From: Tatumella sp. JGM91
GTDB taxonomy: Bacteria; Pseudomonadota; Gammaproteobacteria; Enterobacterales; Enterobacteriaceae
Length of the DNA: 64,000 nt
NCBI RefSeq assembly: GCF_018257575.1
Contig: NZ_JAERJP010000009.1
Coordinates: forward strand, 1 to 64,000
Reading direction: 5' to 3'
Both the position numbers and the translations under genes were made by a program. Under the pieces are notes generated by a model. The model saw nothing but the letters and a program-made list of their open reading frames with translations. It ran no database searches and was not told where the DNA came from. Shown here piece by piece: positions 9,995 through 21,688 of the stretch. The number at the start of each line of letters is the position of its first letter. Position 1 is the stretch's first letter.

Positions 9995-11311
9995 ATGACC
10001 ATCGAAACAGAACTAAAGTTCATTGCCAGTCCGCTGGCTGCCTCACAACTGGCAGACCGTCTTAATGGCTGGCCTCACCAGCACTCTGCGCCTCAGGCTT
10101 TGGCAAATATCTATTTTGAAACGCCTGATAATCAGTTACGCCGCTGGGATATGGGGTTACGGATCCGCGGTATCAATCAGCACTATGAAATGACGCTGAA
10201 AACCAGCGGCCAGACGATTGGCGGATTACATCAGCGTCCGGAATTTAATGTCAGCTTAGCTGACGACACTCTGGATATTCGCTTATTGCCGGAAAGTGTC
10301 TGGCCGGAAGGTATTGATGTTACGGAACTCCAACAGCGACTGCAGCCCTTGTTCCGTACGGATTTTGTCCGTGAGAAATGGCTGGTGAGTTGTGGTGACA
10401 GTGAAATTGAAGTGGCTTTTGACCAGGGCGCTGTCATTGCCGGAGAGTTGCAGACTCCGCTGTTTGAAGTGGAGCTGGAGCTGAAAAAAGGTACACGTCA
10501 GGCACTGATGGCATTTGCCTTTGAGTTAATTGCCGGCGGCGGACTGCGGCCCGGCAGTCTGAGTAAAGCGGCCAGGGGCTATCATCTGGCTCAGGGAAAT
10601 CTGCCGAAAAATGTCCGTCCGTTCCCGCGGGTGCAGGCAGAGAAAAAACTGACCTGTGAACAGGGCCTGCAAACGATGTTGTCTGTATTGCTGAATGAAT
10701 GGCAATACCATGAAGAGTTATGGCTGGAAGGTAACAAAGAGGCCGGCGTGCGGGTGCGGGAGATACTGTTAGGTATCCGGGAAGTGTTTACCCTGTTTGG
10801 CAGCATGATCCCCCGTAAAGCCACTGGCCGGTTACGTGAATTATTGCTGACCCTGGCGCAGTCAGCGGTTGACAGCCCTGCTGAGGAGCTCTGTTTCTCT
10901 GCTGCCTCGGCAGAAACCCAGTTAGCACTGACTCACTGGCTGACCGAGCAACCGTGGAAAGCCGTACTGGAAGAGAAACACCGTAAAAAACTGCAGGGCT
11001 CTTTTAAACGTTTTTGTGACGTGATGCTGGGCCGGGTGGTGGCGGAACTAAAAGGCACCACGGCTGAAGTTAGTCAGCCTGCAGGGTATCAGGATAAAGC
11101 TCAGCGTATTCACCGGCAGATACTGGCGGTTTGCCTGTTATGCGGAGCCTATCCGCTGACAGCCGTCGATGAGTGGCTGGCGCCATGGTGGCAGGTATTA
11201 CAGCAAATTCATCAGGAACGTTATCATGACCTGCCGTGGACGCTGCGTTCATTGCATCGCCAGGCAGCGTTCTGGCTTAACGGTAATGAACCGGGCAAAG
11301 TCAGCGAATAA
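9995..11311 (+). CDS. ygiF: Inorganic triphosphatase YgiF (CYTH-CHAD)
   Basis: Hydrolyses inorganic tripolyphosphate. The N-terminal CYTH domain starts with the E-x-E-x-K signature (MTIETELKF) and covers about residues 1-200, including MGLRIRG and GGLHQRPEF. The C-terminal CHAD helical domain has WQYHEELW and [12 protein letters not shown]. The ATG at 9995 removes ten non-conserved residues of the longer frame and gives 438 residues against 433 in E. coli. It is followed after 38 bases by glnE, the same pairing as in E. coli. Confidence 0.93.
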   Translation: MTIETELKFIASPLAASQLADRLNGWPHQHSAPQALANIYFETPDNQLRRWDMGLRIRGINQHYEMTLKTSGQTIGGLHQRPEFNVSLADDTLDIRLLPESVWPEGIDVTELQQRLQPLFRTDFVREKWLVSCGDSEIEVAFDQGAVIAGELQTPLFEVELELKKGTRQALMAFAFELIAGGGLRPGSLSKAARGYHLAQGNLPKNVRPFPRVQAEKKLTCEQGLQTMLSVLLNEWQYHEELWLEGNKEAGVRVREILLGIREVFTLFGSMIPRKATGRLRELLLTLAQSAVDSPAEELCFSAASAETQLALTHWLTEQPWKAVLEEKHRKKLQGSFKRFCDVMLGRVVAELKGTTAEVSQPAGYQDKAQRIHRQILAVCLLCGAYPLTAVDEWLAPWWQVLQQIHQERYHDLPWTLRSLHRQAAFWLNGNEPGKVSE

Positions 11312-11349
11312 CATCAGACCATTTCATCAGATATCACAGGGAATATAGT

Positions 11350-14190
11350 ATGTTGCCGTTACCTTTACTGATGCAGGAGCAATACAGGAAAGTGGCAGAA
11401 ATGCCCGGTTTTCCATTGTTGCCTCCGGGCGAAGATGCGTGCGCCGTTCTGGCATTCAGTGATTTTGTAGCAGAAAGCCTGCTGCAGCATCCGGACTGGT
11501 GGCGGCGACTGCAACAATATCCGCCCGCACCTGATGAATGGCAACAGTATCGGTTATGGCTGGCTGAGTGGCTGGAAGGTGCCGACAGTGAGGCTGCAGT
11601 TATGCAGGCCTTACGTCATTTCCGACGTTATATGATGGTCAGAATCGCCTGGATGCAATCGCTGTCGGTGGCGACGACCCGGCAAAGCCTGTTACAGCTG
11701 AGCGAACTGGCGGAAGTATTAATTATTGCCGCACGTGACTGGGTTTACCGGCAATGCTGTCTCGAATGGGGAACCCCCTGCAGCCATGAAGGTGTCGAAC
11801 AGCCATTATATATTCTGGGTATGGGGAAGCTGGGTGGCCGTGAACTGAACTTCTCTTCGGATATTGATTTAATCTTCGCCTGGCCTGCCGCGGGAACCAC
11901 CCGCGGCGGAAGGCGGCAACTGGATAACACCCTGTTTTTTACCCGTATGGGACAGCGGCTGATTAAACTGCTGGATCAGCAAACGCCGGAAGGTTTTGTC
12001 TATCGGGTGGATATGCGCCTTCGGCCTTTTGGCGACAGCGGGCCGCTGGTGATGAGTTTTGCTGCACTGGAGGATTATTACCAGGAGCAGGGGCGTGACT
12101 GGGAACGTTACGCCATGGTAAAGGCTCGTATCCTGGGACAGTCGGATAATGAGGGATATCAGGAACTGCAGCAGATGCTGCGGCCTTTTGTCTACCGGCG
12201 TTATATTGATTTTAGTGTGATCCAGTCATTACGTACCATGAAAGGGATGATTGCCCGCGAAGTACGTCGTCGTGGCCTGACCGATAATATTAAACTCGGT
12301 GCCGGAGGGATCCGCGAATGTGAATTTATCGTTCAGGTATTTCAGCTAATCCGTGGCGGACGTGAGCGTTCACTTCAGCAACGTTCCTGGCTGGCAGCGC
12401 TTGATTCTGTCGCCAGTCTGGGCTTGCTGCCCGGCCAGCAAGTGACCCGGTTAAGCGATGCCTATCTCTGGCTGCGGCGGCTGGAAAACCTGTTGCAAAG
12501 TATTAATGATCAGCAAACCCAGACCCTGCCTTCCGATACTCTGTACCGGCAACGGCTGTCATGGGCGATGGGTGAACAGGACTGGTCTGGCCTGTGTACT
12601 ACCCTGGCTCAGCATATGGAAAATGTGCGTACTATTTTCGATGAATTAATCGGGGAGGATGTCCCGGGGGCCGCAGAACAGAGTGAACTGAGTGATTACA
12701 GTGAATTGTGGCTCGGGGATTATCATGCCGGGGAATTACAGCCCCTGACACCCGGACTTGATGATCAACAGCGGCAGCGGCTGCTGAAACAGTTGCATGA
12801 TTTCCGGCAGGACGTCGCGCGCCGGACTATCGGGCCGCGTGGCCGGCAGGCTCTCGATCAGCTGATGCCCCGTTTGCTGGCTGAGCTCTGTGGCGGCCCG
12901 CAGGCCGATGAAACGCTGCACCGTTTGATTCCGCTACTGAGCGGCGTGCTTACCCGCAGCACTTATCTGGAACTGCTGACAGAGTATCCCGGTGCATTGT
13001 CGCATCTGATCCGGCTGTGTGCTGCTTCACCAATGGTCGCGGATCAGCTGGCTCGTTACCCGTTGTTGCTGGATGAGTTGCTGGATCCTGCCACCCTGTA
13101 TCATCCGCCGGCTATCGATGCTTACCGTGATGAGTTACGCCAGTACCTGATGCGTATTCCGGCAGATGATGAAGAACAACAACTGGAAGCATTACGTCAG
13201 TTTAAGCAAACTCAGCAGTTACATATTGCTGCAGCTGATATAGCCAGAACGCTGCCGGTGATGAAAGTCAGTGATCATCTGACCTGGCTGGCGGAAGCTA
13301 TTCTGGAAATGGTGGTCCGCCAGGCATGGAATATGATGGTTGCCCGTTACGGGCGGCCCTGCCATCTGAGTGATCCGCAGCAGTACGGTTTTGCAGTCGT
13401 GGGGTATGGCAAACTGGGTGGGCTGGAACTGGGGTACAGCTCAGATCTTGACCTGGTTTTTTTGCATGATTGCCCCGAAGATTCTTCGACTGACGGGCCA
13501 CGTAGCATCGACAGTCGCCAGTTTTATCTGCGTCTGACACAGCGCATTATGCATCTGTTCAGCACCCGTACTGCCTCCGGTATTTTATATGAAGTGGATG
13601 CCAGACTTCGTCCGTCAGGTGCGGCTGGGATGCTGGTCAGTACTTTCAGTGCATTCCACCAGTATCAGCGTGAAGAGGCCTGGACCTGGGAACATCAGGC
13701 CCTGGTGCGGGCACGGATTGTCTTTGGTGAACCGGCCCTGGCGGAGCGTTTTAACGCTATCCGTCGTGATATTCTCTGTCTGCCAAGACAGGCACAAACA
13801 CTGCAAAAAGAAGTCCGGGAAATGCGCGAAAAAATGCGTCAGCATCTGGGGAATAAACATAAGGGGCGCTGGGACATTAAGGCTGACAGTGGCGGTATCA
13901 CTGATATTGAATTTATCGCCCAGTATCTGGTGCTCAGTCATGCATCCCGTCAGCCTGAACTGGCCCGCTGGCCGGATAATGTGCGGATCTTTGAGGCGAT
14001 GGCCGCTGCCGGTATTATGCAGGAAGAAGAAGCGGCACAATTGACGGCCACCTATGTCACTTTACGGGATGCCTTGCACCAGCTGGCATTGCAATCTCTG
14101 CCTGCTGCGGTTGCTGCGGATTTATACTCAGTACAACGGCAGACAGTCAGCCAGAGCTGGCATCACTGGCTGGCACAGTCACCCGTATAA
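11350..14190 (+). CDS. glnE: Bifunctional glutamine synthetase adenylyltransferase/deadenylase
   Basis: Adenylylates and deadenylylates glutamine synthetase in answer to PII and glutamine. Both nucleotidyltransferase halves are intact: the N-terminal one with [18 protein letters not shown] and the C-terminal one with [18 protein letters not shown]. The linker signature [16 protein letters not shown] is present. The 946 residues equal the E. coli length. AGGGAA precedes the ATG. It lies downstream of ygiF and upstream of hldE. Confidence 0.98.
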   Translation: MLPLPLLMQEQYRKVAEMPGFPLLPPGEDACAVLAFSDFVAESLLQHPDWWRRLQQYPPAPDEWQQYRLWLAEWLEGADSEAAVMQALRHFRRYMMVRIAWMQSLSVATTRQSLLQLSELAEVLIIAARDWVYRQCCLEWGTPCSHEGVEQPLYILGMGKLGGRELNFSSDIDLIFAWPAAGTTRGGRRQLDNTLFFTRMGQRLIKLLDQQTPEGFVYRVDMRLRPFGDSGPLVMSFAALEDYYQEQGRDWERYAMVKARILGQSDNEGYQELQQMLRPFVYRRYIDFSVIQSLRTMKGMIAREVRRRGLTDNIKLGAGGIRECEFIVQVFQLIRGGRERSLQQRSWLAALDSVASLGLLPGQQVTRLSDAYLWLRRLENLLQSINDQQTQTLPSDTLYRQRLSWAMGEQDWSGLCTTLAQHMENVRTIFDELIGEDVPGAAEQSELSDYSELWLGDYHAGELQPLTPGLDDQQRQRLLKQLHDFRQDVARRTIGPRGRQALDQLMPRLLAELCGGPQADETLHRLIPLLSGVLTRSTYLELLTEYPGALSHLIRLCAASPMVADQLARYPLLLDELLDPATLYHPPAIDAYRDELRQYLMRIPADDEEQQLEALRQFKQTQQLHIAAADIARTLPVMKVSDHLTWLAEAILEMVVRQAWNMMVARYGRPCHLSDPQQYGFAVVGYGKLGGLELGYSSDLDLVFLHDCPEDSSTDGPRSIDSRQFYLRLTQRIMHLFSTRTASGILYEVDARLRPSGAAGMLVSTFSAFHQYQREEAWTWEHQALVRARIVFGEPALAERFNAIRRDILCLPRQAQTLQKEVREMREKMRQHLGNKHKGRWDIKADSGGITDIEFIAQYLVLSHASRQPELARWPDNVRIFEAMAAAGIMQEEEAAQLTATYVTLRDALHQLALQSLPAAVAADLYSVQRQTVSQSWHHWLAQSPV

Positions 14191-14354
14191 AGCAGCGCAA
14201 CTTTTCCGTCTGTCTGTTGCCATAGTTAAGATTTATTTTCAGGGCAGGTAACCCGGCCCGCCGATTTGGTTTGCAGATAACAGCTACCTGCGGGTGTTTA
14301 TGTTATTATCGGCAAAATTTTTTAGTCTGGTTTACACGCTCTGGAGTCTCTGGA

Positions 14355-15785
14355 ATGAAAGTAACGCTGCCTGATTTTGGCCGTGCGGGTGTATTGGTGA
14401 TTGGTGACGTTATGTTAGATCGTTACTGGTATGGACCGACACAACGAATATCTCCTGAAGCCCCGGTACCTGTGGTTAAAGTAGAAACGATAGAAGAGCG
14501 GCCTGGCGGTGCGGCCAACGTCGCAATGAACATTGCCGCGCTCGGAACGGCTTCACAAATTATCGGGTTAACCGGTGCCGATGACGCTGCAGCCACCCTG
14601 TCCCGCACCCTGGAAAAAGTGCATGTCGGGTGTAATTTTGTCCCGGTAAGCACGCATCCGACGATCACTAAATTACGTATTCTGTCGCGTAATCAGCAGT
14701 TAATTCGTCTCGATTTTGAAGAAGGGTTTGAAAATATTGACCCTGAGCCGATTAATCAGCGGATGCGGGAAACCGTCGGTAAAGTCGGAGCAGTGGTGCT
14801 TTCCGATTATGCCAAAGGTGCCTTATCTGATGTACAGACGCTGATCCGTCTTGCCCGCGATGCCGGGGTTCCTGTATTGATTGACCCGAAAGGCACTGAT
14901 TTTGAGCGCTATCGCGGCGCCACACTGCTGACACCTAATCTGTCCGAATTCGAAGCTGTGGCCGGTAAATGCCGTAATGTCGATGATATCATTGAGCGGG
15001 GGATGGCGCTGGTGGCGGATTATGAATTATCCGCTTTACTGGTCACCCGTTCAGAACATGGTATGACCTTATTACAACCAGGGAAAGATCCTGTGCATTT
15101 ACCGACCCTGGCACAGGAAGTTTATGATGTTACCGGAGCCGGAGATACGGTGATAGGGGTGCTGGCAGCATCGCTGGCAGCCGGTTGCTCTCTGGAAGAT
15201 GCCTGTTTCCTGGCGAATGCCGGTGCCGGCGTGGTCGTCGGAAAACTGGGTACTTCGACAGTCAGTCCTGTTGAGCTGGAAAATGCAATTCATGCCCGTC
15301 CGGACAGCGGCTTTGGTGTGATGAATGAGCAGCAACTGAAGTCTGTGGTCGAACAGGCCCGTGCCCGTGGTGAAAAAGTCGTCATGACGAACGGCGTATT
15401 CGACATTCTGCATGCCGGTCATGTTTCTTATCTGGCAAATGCCCGTAACCTCGGCGACCGGCTGATTGTTGCGGTGAACAGTGATGCTTCGACCCGCCGT
15501 CTGAAAGGAAGCAGTCGTCCGGTGAATCCGCTGATTAACCGCATGACGGTTCTGGGGGCACTGGAAGCTGTAGACTGGGTGGTTTCCTTTGAAGAAGATA
15601 CTCCGCAGCGTCTGATCGGCGAAATTTTACCGGATTTGCTGGTCAAAGGCGGTGACTATAAGCCGGAAGATGTTGCCGGGGGAAAAGAGGTTGTGGCGAA
15701 CGGCGGAGAGGTGCGTATTCTTAATTTTGAAGACGGTATCTCGACAACCAATATCATCAGGACCATTACCAGCCGTCAGTCCTGA
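14355..15785 (+). CDS. hldE: Bifunctional heptose 7-phosphate kinase / heptose 1-phosphate adenylyltransferase HldE
   Basis: Makes ADP-heptose for the LPS inner core. The N-terminal ribokinase-type domain has [15 protein letters not shown] and [15 protein letters not shown]. The C-terminal nucleotidyltransferase starts near residue 340 with [18 protein letters not shown], which contains the H-x-G-H motif. The ATG at 14355 gives [18 protein letters not shown] and 476 residues, about the E. coli length; the frame is open 84 bases further upstream without homology. GGAG lies a few bases ahead. Confidence 0.97.
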   Translation: MKVTLPDFGRAGVLVIGDVMLDRYWYGPTQRISPEAPVPVVKVETIEERPGGAANVAMNIAALGTASQIIGLTGADDAAATLSRTLEKVHVGCNFVPVSTHPTITKLRILSRNQQLIRLDFEEGFENIDPEPINQRMRETVGKVGAVVLSDYAKGALSDVQTLIRLARDAGVPVLIDPKGTDFERYRGATLLTPNLSEFEAVAGKCRNVDDIIERGMALVADYELSALLVTRSEHGMTLLQPGKDPVHLPTLAQEVYDVTGAGDTVIGVLAASLAAGCSLEDACFLANAGAGVVVGKLGTSTVSPVELENAIHARPDSGFGVMNEQQLKSVVEQARARGEKVVMTNGVFDILHAGHVSYLANARNLGDRLIVAVNSDASTRRLKGSSRPVNPLINRMTVLGALEAVDWVVSFEEDTPQRLIGEILPDLLVKGGDYKPEDVAGGKEVVANGGEVRILNFEDGISTTNIIRTITSRQS

Positions 15786-15798
15786 TCGTTCAGCAACA

Positions 15799-15827
15799 AG
15801 ATACGGGGACCACAGGTCCCCGTATCT
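15799..15827. terminator. Hairpin between convergent hldE and ubiK
   Basis: AGATACGGGGACC and GGTCCCCGTATCT form a perfect 13-bp stem with a 3-nt loop, 13 bases after the hldE stop and 5 bases from the ubiK stop. It is positioned to serve both convergent genes. T-rich flanks are short on both strands. Confidence 0.7.
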
Positions 15828-15832
15828 CTGTA

Positions 15833-16117
15833 CTAGGCGTCAGTCTCTGACGGTTTTTGTTCTGTGGCCGGTACCGAAGCTGCTGCTTCCAGGGCATTCA
15901 GCCGGAGCTCCAGCGCTGCCAGTTTTTCACGGGTGCGCAGCAATACCTGAGTCTGCACATCAAACTCTTCGCGGTTAACCAAATCCATACGGCCAAGCTG
16001 GGCCTGTAGTACCTGACGGATTTTCTTCTCGACGTCACCGCCTAAATTGCGGATCCCTTGTGGCATCGCATCCTGTACCTGGCGGGCGAGTTGTTCAATT
16101 TTCTTAGCATCAATCAT
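15833..16117 (-). CDS. ubiK: Ubiquinone biosynthesis accessory factor UbiK (YqiC)
   Basis: Small coiled-coil protein that assists ubiquinone synthesis together with UbiJ and the Ubi complex. The 94 residues start [19 protein letters not shown]. The conserved middle is [22 protein letters not shown], a predicted coiled coil. It is convergent with hldE and divergent from the ribB leader, the same place as yqiC in E. coli. Confidence 0.95.
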   Translation of the reverse strand: MIDAKKIEQLARQVQDAMPQGIRNLGGDVEKKIRQVLQAQLGRMDLVNREEFDVQTQVLLRTREKLAALELRLNALEAAASVPATEQKPSETDA

Positions 16118-16304
16118 GACAGATTCCTGTGGTGGTCGCCCTGAAGCGAATGAGGCGCCGCCGCTGGCCGCCTCCTGAATAAGACAAGTGTAATCCCTCA
16201 GCCGTCAACGGGAAACCTATAAATTAAACCGCAGTAATGGTTAATAACTTTTAGCCGTCCGGTGATTGCCGTTTTTTACAATAGGGGATATAGTGAATTT
16301 GCTT

Positions 16305-16444
16305 ATTCTCAGGGCGGGGCGAAACTCCCCACCGGCGGTAAATCAGTTTTCACTGAAAGCCCGCGAGCGCTTCAGCCTGTGGCTGAAGGTCAGCAGATCC
16401 GGTGTAATTCCGGGGCCGACGGTTATAGTCCGGATGGGAGAGGG
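16305..16444 (+). promoter_or_regulatory. FMN riboswitch (RFN element) controlling ribB
   Basis: The RFN consensus is readable: TTCTCAGGGCGGGGCGAAA at the 5' side, then CCCACCGGCGGTAAA, the variable stem, CCGGTGTAATTCCGGGGCCGACGG in parts, and the closing GGATGGGAGAGGG. It lies about 110 bases upstream of ribB. FMN binding is expected to lower ribB expression. A following hairpin candidate (16456-16486: CGGACC, then GGT and CCG, then a T-rich run) may be the expression platform. Confidence 0.93.
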
Positions 16445-16554
16445 TAACGATATCTGACGGACCTGACCGGTTCTTACCGTTATTTTTTGTCTTGCTGACA
16501 TTCCTCCTAAGCTGCCCTGGTTCTGGTAACATTTATAACTAAAGGGTTTTTACC

Positions 16555-17211
16555 ATGAATCAGACACTTCTTTCTGAATTTGGCACGCCTGAACAGCGTG
16601 TGGAACGTGCATTTTCCGCACTGCGTGAACGACGCGGGGTGATGGTGCTGGACGATGAAGATCGTGAAAACGAAGCAGATATGATCTTCGCAGCCGAAAC
16701 CATGACCGTGGAGCAGATGGCGCTGACCATCCGTCATGGCAGTGGCATTGTATGTCTGTGCATGACCGAACAGCGTCGTCGTCAGCTTGATCTGCCGATG
16801 ATGGTAGAAAACAATACCAGTGCTTATGGTACCGGCTTTACAGTAACCATTGAAGCGGTTCAGGGCGTAACGACCGGTGTATCGGCCAGGGATCGTATCA
16901 CAACTATAGGTGCTGCCATTGCGGACGATGCACAGCCTTCCGATTTGAATCGTCCCGGCCATGTCTTCCCGTTGCGTGCCCGTGAAGGCGGTGTACTGAC
17001 CCGTGGCGGACACACAGAAGCAACTATTGATCTGGTGCGTCTGGCCGGTTTTAAACCGATGGGTGTACTTTGTGAACTGACCAATGATGACGGTACGATG
17101 GCGCGGGCACCGGAAGCGATCGCTTTTGCGAAACAGCATGATATGCCGGTAGTGACTATCGAAGATCTGATTGCATGGCGGCAGCAACACGATAATCGTC
17201 AGGCAGTCTGA
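16555..17211 (+). CDS. ribB: 3,4-dihydroxy-2-butanone-4-phosphate synthase RibB
   Basis: Riboflavin pathway enzyme that turns ribulose 5-phosphate into the four-carbon unit and formate. The 218 residues carry the acidic metal-binding [23 protein letters not shown] and [17 protein letters not shown] precedes the ATG. The gene stands alone behind an FMN riboswitch and before a clear terminator. A 241-codon frame on the opposite strand is an antisense shadow. Confidence 0.98.
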   Translation: MNQTLLSEFGTPEQRVERAFSALRERRGVMVLDDEDRENEADMIFAAETMTVEQMALTIRHGSGIVCLCMTEQRRRQLDLPMMVENNTSAYGTGFTVTIEAVQGVTTGVSARDRITTIGAAIADDAQPSDLNRPGHVFPLRAREGGVLTRGGHTEATIDLVRLAGFKPMGVLCELTNDDGTMARAPEAIAFAKQHDMPVVTIEDLIAWRQQHDNRQAV

Positions 17212-17238
17212 GACCCTGTACTGCAGTAGCATACCATC

Positions 17239-17268
17239 AAAAAAGCTGACCGGAGTGTCAGCTTTTTT
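17239..17268 (+). terminator. Intrinsic terminator of ribB
   Basis: AAAAAAGCTGAC (17239-17250) and GTCAGCTTTTTT (17257-17268) form a perfect 12-bp arm pair around a 6-nt loop, with the T run forming the 3' arm end. It lies 28 bases after the ribB stop. Confidence 0.9.
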
Positions 17269-17404
17269 ATTATAACCAATTGATTGTTCTTCGTATTATT
17301 TCATTCAAATTCTCTGAATATGATCATCATTATCCCCCGCGTGTGTTCCTGATAAAAAAGCGTATGTTGGTATGCATTAGAAAGCTGATTTGCGGAGTTT
17401 ATTT

Positions 17405-18193
17405 ATGACAGGTTCACGTATGCCGGCTGTATTCCTCGGCCATGGCAGCCCGATGAATGTGCTGGAAGATAATCGTTATACTCAATGCTGGCAGGCGCTG
17501 GGGGAAGCATTACCACGACCGACCGCCATTGTTGCCATTTCTGCTCACTGGTATACCCGTGGAACGGCGGTAACTGCAATGGCGGAGCCACGGACGATCC
17601 ATGACTTCGGTGGATTCCCTCAGGCATTATTTGATACCCGTTACCCGGCGCCGGGTTCACCGGCCCTTGCGGCACAGGTTGCCGAATTATTAGCGCCGGT
17701 GCCGGTAACGCTGGATCAGGAATGGGGACTGGACCACGGGTCATGGGGAGTACTGATAAAAATGTATCCGGACGCATCCATTCCGGTTGTGCAGCTCAGT
17801 ATTGACGGGACTCAGCCAGCCGAATATCACTTTGCTCTCGGTCAGAAACTGGCCGCCCTGCGTGAACAGGGCGTCATGATTGTGGCCAGCGGTAATGTGG
17901 TGCATAACCTGCGTAAAGTACGCTGGGAAGGCGGATCCGGGGCTTATCCCTGGGCTGAATCATTTAATAATTTTGTGCGGGAAAATCTGCACTGGCAGGG
18001 CGACAGGGCACAGCATCCGTTAGTTAACTTTATGCAACATGAGGGCGCGGTGTTGTCTAATCCTTCCCCTGAACACTATCTGCCCTTGTTGTATGTGCTG
18101 GGGGCGGTATTACCGGGCGATAAAATTTCAATACCGGTCGATGGTATTGAAATGGGGTCACTGAGTATGTTGTCGGTGCTGGCTGACTCATGA
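17405..18193 (+). CDS. ygiD: 4,5-DOPA-extradiol-dioxygenase-type protein YgiD
   Basis: Member of the class III extradiol dioxygenase family (DodA-like). The metal-ligand surroundings LGHGSPMN, ISAHWYTRG and SGNVVHNLR are intact, as are WGLDHGSWGVL and the C-terminal EMGSLSML. The ATG at 17405 follows GCGGAG at ideal spacing and gives 262 residues, the E. coli YgiD length; the TTG 15 bases upstream is less likely. The natural substrate in enterobacteria is not settled. Confidence 0.92.
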   Translation: MTGSRMPAVFLGHGSPMNVLEDNRYTQCWQALGEALPRPTAIVAISAHWYTRGTAVTAMAEPRTIHDFGGFPQALFDTRYPAPGSPALAAQVAELLAPVPVTLDQEWGLDHGSWGVLIKMYPDASIPVVQLSIDGTQPAEYHFALGQKLAALREQGVMIVASGNVVHNLRKVRWEGGSGAYPWAESFNNFVRENLHWQGDRAQHPLVNFMQHEGAVLSNPSPEHYLPLLYVLGAVLPGDKISIPVDGIEMGSLSMLSVLADS

Positions 18194-18235
18194 ATGATAA
18201 AACCAGGGGCAGCAAACGCGCCCCTGATAGCTGTT

Positions 18236-19396
18236 TCAGCCGGTAAAACAGTGCGGATAGAAGCGTGACAGGTCCTGGGTAATCAGTTGCTTATCTTCAC
18301 GCAGTCCTATACCGGCAGGCTGGTCATCGATTAGCCAGCTGCCAATCACCGTATGATTACCGTCAAACTCGGGTAACGGATGATATTGCTGGATAATGGT
18401 GCCTTCTTCACCGTAAGGCCCGTCGGCACTGGCTATCTCACGGCCCTGATCGATAATCCGGATATTCGAGCCTTCGCGGGAAAATAGCGGTTTAATAACA
18501 TATTTCTCCGGCAACGGCGGGTTATCTTCGGAAAACCATGCCGGCAACAGATTAGGGTGGCCGGGAAACATTTCCCAGAGTAATGGCAGGATGGCTTTAT
18601 TTGAGATAATGCTTTTCCATGCCGGTTCCAGCCAGCGAACCCCGGCATCGGCCAGTTTCATTGAGAAAGATTCCCTGAACATAAATTCCCAGGGGTAGAG
18701 TTTGAACAGATTACTGATCACCTGATCCTGAAGATCAGTAAACTGCCCTTTTTCACCGAGGCCGATATCATCAATATACAGAAATTCGTTTGGCAGCCCG
18801 GCCTCACTGGCACAGTCCTGTAAATACTGAACTGTGGCCCGATCTTCGCTGCTGTGCTGGCAGCAACTCAGATGCAGGCTATTGAAGCCAGAATGTTGCT
18901 GTAGCTGACGGAATCGGTCGATCAGTTTTTCCTGAAGACTGTTAAACTGATCACTGCCTGCCGGTAGCTGCCCGGCAGCCATTTGATCCTCCAGCCAGAT
19001 CCACTGAAAAAAAGCCGCTTCATATAAGGAAGTGGGAGTGTCTGCGTTATTTTCCAGTAACTTAGCATCACCGCTGCCGCCCCAGGCGAGATCCAGTCGT
19101 GAGTAAAGTGACGGTTGCCGGTTGTGCCAGGACTCGCGGACAAAATCACGGACATGTTTCGGGATCCGGAACTTATCCAGTAACTGTTCACTGGCGATGA
19201 CGCGCTCTGCGGCCTGTAAGCACATCTGGTGCAATTCAGCGGTGACGTCTTCCAGATATTCGACCTGTGGCAGGGTAAAGCGGTAATAGGCATCTTCACT
19301 CCAGTAAGGTTCTCCGTACAGGGTGTGAAAATTAAAACCATACTCTTCGGCTTTACTGCGCCAGTCCGGACGTTCAGTTATGGGCAGGCGTTGCAT
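18236..19396 (-). CDS. ygiC: Glutathionylspermidine synthase-like ATP-grasp protein YgiC
   Basis: ATP-grasp protein related to the synthetase half of glutathionylspermidine synthase, without the amidase half. Typical stretches are [39 protein letters not shown], and [15 protein letters not shown] followed by [13 protein letters not shown]. The 386 residues match E. coli YgiC. It starts 8 bases after ygiB, suggesting translational coupling, and belongs to the tolC-ygiB-ygiC group. The reaction product is unknown. Confidence 0.93.
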   Translation of the reverse strand: MQRLPITERPDWRSKAEEYGFNFHTLYGEPYWSEDAYYRFTLPQVEYLEDVTAELHQMCLQAAERVIASEQLLDKFRIPKHVRDFVRESWHNRQPSLYSRLDLAWGGSGDAKLLENNADTPTSLYEAAFFQWIWLEDQMAAGQLPAGSDQFNSLQEKLIDRFRQLQQHSGFNSLHLSCCQHSSEDRATVQYLQDCASEAGLPNEFLYIDDIGLGEKGQFTDLQDQVISNLFKLYPWEFMFRESFSMKLADAGVRWLEPAWKSIISNKAILPLLWEMFPGHPNLLPAWFSEDNPPLPEKYVIKPLFSREGSNIRIIDQGREIASADGPYGEEGTIIQQYHPLPEFDGNHTVIGSWLIDDQPAGIGLREDKQLITQDLSRFYPHCFTG

Positions 19397-19404
19397 AATA
19401 CAGT

Positions 19405-20079
19405 TTATCCTCCGAAAGAACGGGTACTGCGCGTTGTGGCAGGGCTGCGGCTGGCCGGGCTGGCAGCATTACGCTGCATTGTATTCTGGCGGGCAACCGA
19501 CTCACCAAAACCACCACGGGTAATGGTCGATGTGGTGGCCGGTTTGGGGGCCATCGCACTTTTTGGCACTGTCGCGGTACGGCCGCCGGTGGCAGGCCCA
19601 TAAGATTTTCCTGAGGCATCAACAAATTGGCCGTTGGCTGGGCTGGCGGCATTACGCGGTGTAAACAGTGGCTGAGACATACCGCCGCCCATCATCCGTC
19701 CCATCATATAACCTGCCATCAGTGGCATCCAGAAACTGCCACTTTGCTGAGGCTCTGCTGCGGTTGATGCCTGTGCCGGTGCCTTCTGGCACTGATTTTC
19801 GCCGAACTCCGCCACGCAGTCTTCACGGCTGGCATACTTTGGTGCTGTGCGGGCTGCTTCTTTCACCGCATTATTATAAGCCGAATCACACTGTGCCTGC
19901 TGGCCGGGGTTTGCTTTACTGCATTGATCGGCATTCATATACATAGAGACATTTTCATCTTTTTGTTCGCAGCCGCTAAGCATAAAAACTGCCGAAATAG
20001 CGACTGCGACCGGCGTCAGATGACGCGCCTGCCAGCTTTTACGGAATGCTGCATGGCGGATATTTTTTGTCCGTTTCAT
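19405..20079 (-). CDS. ygiB: DUF1190 lipoprotein-like protein YgiB
   Basis: The 224-residue protein has a basic N-terminus, a hydrophobic segment and a lipobox-like LSGC near residue 34. Then come conserved cysteines ([29 protein letters not shown]), the Met/Gly-rich [20 protein letters not shown] stretch, and a Ser/Thr/Arg-rich tail with repeated NAASPA. It lies between tolC and ygiC as in E. coli. The function is unknown; envelope location is inferred. Confidence 0.9.
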   Translation of the reverse strand: MKRTKNIRHAAFRKSWQARHLTPVAVAISAVFMLSGCEQKDENVSMYMNADQCSKANPGQQAQCDSAYNNAVKEAARTAPKYASREDCVAEFGENQCQKAPAQASTAAEPQQSGSFWMPLMAGYMMGRMMGGGMSQPLFTPRNAASPANGQFVDASGKSYGPATGGRTATVPKSAMAPKPATTSTITRGGFGESVARQNTMQRNAASPASRSPATTRSTRSFGG

Positions 20080-20182
20080 TTTATTTTTCCATAGCCCAAA
20101 GGTCAGGCCTAAGGATAGGGGAAGGGCGGTTAAAAATGAAGCTGGGAGGCTGATGCTGAGGGGATCTTTACGTTGTTATACG

Positions 20183-20209
20183 TTTGCCGGGGCGAGGATC
20201 CCCGGCAAA
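20183..20209 (-). terminator. Terminator-like hairpin downstream of tolC
   Basis: TTTGCCGGGG (20183-20192) and CCCCGGCAAA (20200-20209) form a perfect 10-bp stem, 7 bases beyond the tolC stop. On the minus strand it is followed by CGTATAACAACG, not a strong T run, so partial read-through into ygiB is plausible. Confidence 0.65.
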
Positions 20210-20215
20210 TACAGA

Positions 20216-21688
20216 CTACTGACGGAAAGGGTTACCACTGTGACGCGGGGTGGCTGGTTTCCTTTCTGCTGCCGGTGTTGCTGTTACCGGAGCGTTATTG
20301 CCATCGGCTTCCGCAACCTGCTGCGGATTTTCCGGAGCAACAATATCCGGAGAGGTTGGTACTTCCGGGCCGAGCTGAGCGTTTAAGGCGCCGAGATCCT
20401 GCTCATTCAGGGTACCTAATGCATATTTAATATTCAGCTGATTAATCAGGTAGCTATAACGTGCATCTGCCAATTGCTGGCGTGCATTGTACAGGGTGGT
20501 GGTTGCATCCAGTACATCAACGATAGTCCTGGTGCCGACCTGGTAGCCGGCTTCCATGGCATCGAGGGAACTTTTCGCCGAAACCACTGCCTGTTTATAA
20601 GCATTGATGCTGCTGATTGATGCATTCACGTTGTTAAACGATGACCGGACAGTCTGAACCGCAGAACGGTGTGCGCTTTCCAGTTTCTCGCTGGCGCTGA
20701 CAAAGCTGAATTCCGCTTGTTTGACCTGAGAGGTCACAGAGCCACCGCTATATAACGGAATAGACAAGCTCAGACCAATCTGGTTAGACCCGGAAATGGA
20801 ATCCTGGTTAGAACTGGTAGTATGAGCACGGCTGCCGCCATATTTGCTGTTGGATAAGCCGGTCGATGCCGTCAGACCAAGGGTTGGCATATGTCCGGTT
20901 TCAGCATATTTAATTTGTTCGCGAGCTAAATCCTGCGACAGACGGGCAGACAACAATGACAGGTTATGATTGTCGGCTTGTTTCAGCAGTGAATTAACGT
21001 TTTCCGGTTTTTCGGTTCTGAAGCGTTCCGTATTGACGGAAGCCAGTGCATTGTAATCATTACCTGTCACCTGACGTAATTTCTCGACCATATTATCAAG
21101 ATTATTACGAGCTGTGACTTCACTTGCCAGCACCGTATCGTATTGCGCCCGGGCGTTTTGTACGTCAGTAATCGCTACCAGACCGACATTAAAACGCTGG
21201 GTGGTCTGATCTAATTCACGATAGATAGACTGTTTCTGTGCTTCAGTATAAGACAGGGTATCAATCGCATTCAGTACATTAAAATAGGCAGTTGCAGTAT
21301 TCAGAATCAGTTCCTGTTGCGCTACCTGATAGGTAACATCCTGAATACCTGCTGTTTTTTCCTGTAATGTCAGGGCGCGCCATTTAGACATATCAAAGAT
21401 TGTCTGGGTAAGCTGTAACGATGCGCTGGTGGTATTTGAATGAATACCGCTGTTATCCCGGTAACCGCTATTGAAAGCGTAATCTCCGCCCAGACCTAAC
21501 TGAGGTAACAGCGGGCTGCGTGATTCATTGATTTTTTCAAACGCGGCATCACGATCGGCGGCAGCACTGCGCAGGTCCGGATTCGAAGTACGGGCCTGTT
21601 GATACACCTGGAGCAAATCTTCGGCCTGGCTAAGTTGTGAAAAGCCGGCAAAACTCAGGCTAATGATAACTGGGAGCAATTTTTTCAT
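20216..21688 (-). CDS. tolC: Outer membrane efflux channel TolC
   Basis: Outer-membrane trimeric channel that pairs with AcrAB-type pumps and type I secretion systems. The signal peptide MKKLLPVIISLSFAGFSQLS ends at QA-ED. The two repeats are visible: SPLLPQLGLGGDY and ITDVQNARAQYD in the first, SSINAYKQAVVSAKSSLDAM and RTIVDVLDATTTLYNARQ in the second. The ATG at 21688 is chosen because AAGGA lies 6 bases upstream; a second ATG at 21694 abuts it. This gives 490 residues. Divergent from nudF. Confidence 0.97.
   Translation of the reverse strand: MKKLLPVIISLSFAGFSQLSQAEDLLQVYQQARTSNPDLRSAAADRDAAFEKINESRSPLLPQLGLGGDYAFNSGYRDNSGIHSNTTSASLQLTQTIFDMSKWRALTLQEKTAGIQDVTYQVAQQELILNTATAYFNVLNAIDTLSYTEAQKQSIYRELDQTTQRFNVGLVAITDVQNARAQYDTVLASEVTARNNLDNMVEKLRQVTGNDYNALASVNTERFRTEKPENVNSLLKQADNHNLSLLSARLSQDLAREQIKYAETGHMPTLGLTASTGLSNSKYGGSRAHTTSSNQDSISGSNQIGLSLSIPLYSGGSVTSQVKQAEFSFVSASEKLESAHRSAVQTVRSSFNNVNASISSINAYKQAVVSAKSSLDAMEAGYQVGTRTIVDVLDATTTLYNARQQLADARYSYLINQLNIKYALGTLNEQDLGALNAQLGPEVPTSPDIVAPENPQQVAEADGNNAPVTATPAAERKPATPRHSGNPFRQ

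Noticed and set aside
16507..17232. 241-codon minus-strand frame opposite ribB
   Set aside because: Exactly antisense to a certain gene; His/Cys-rich low-complexity translation, no start signals or family resemblance.
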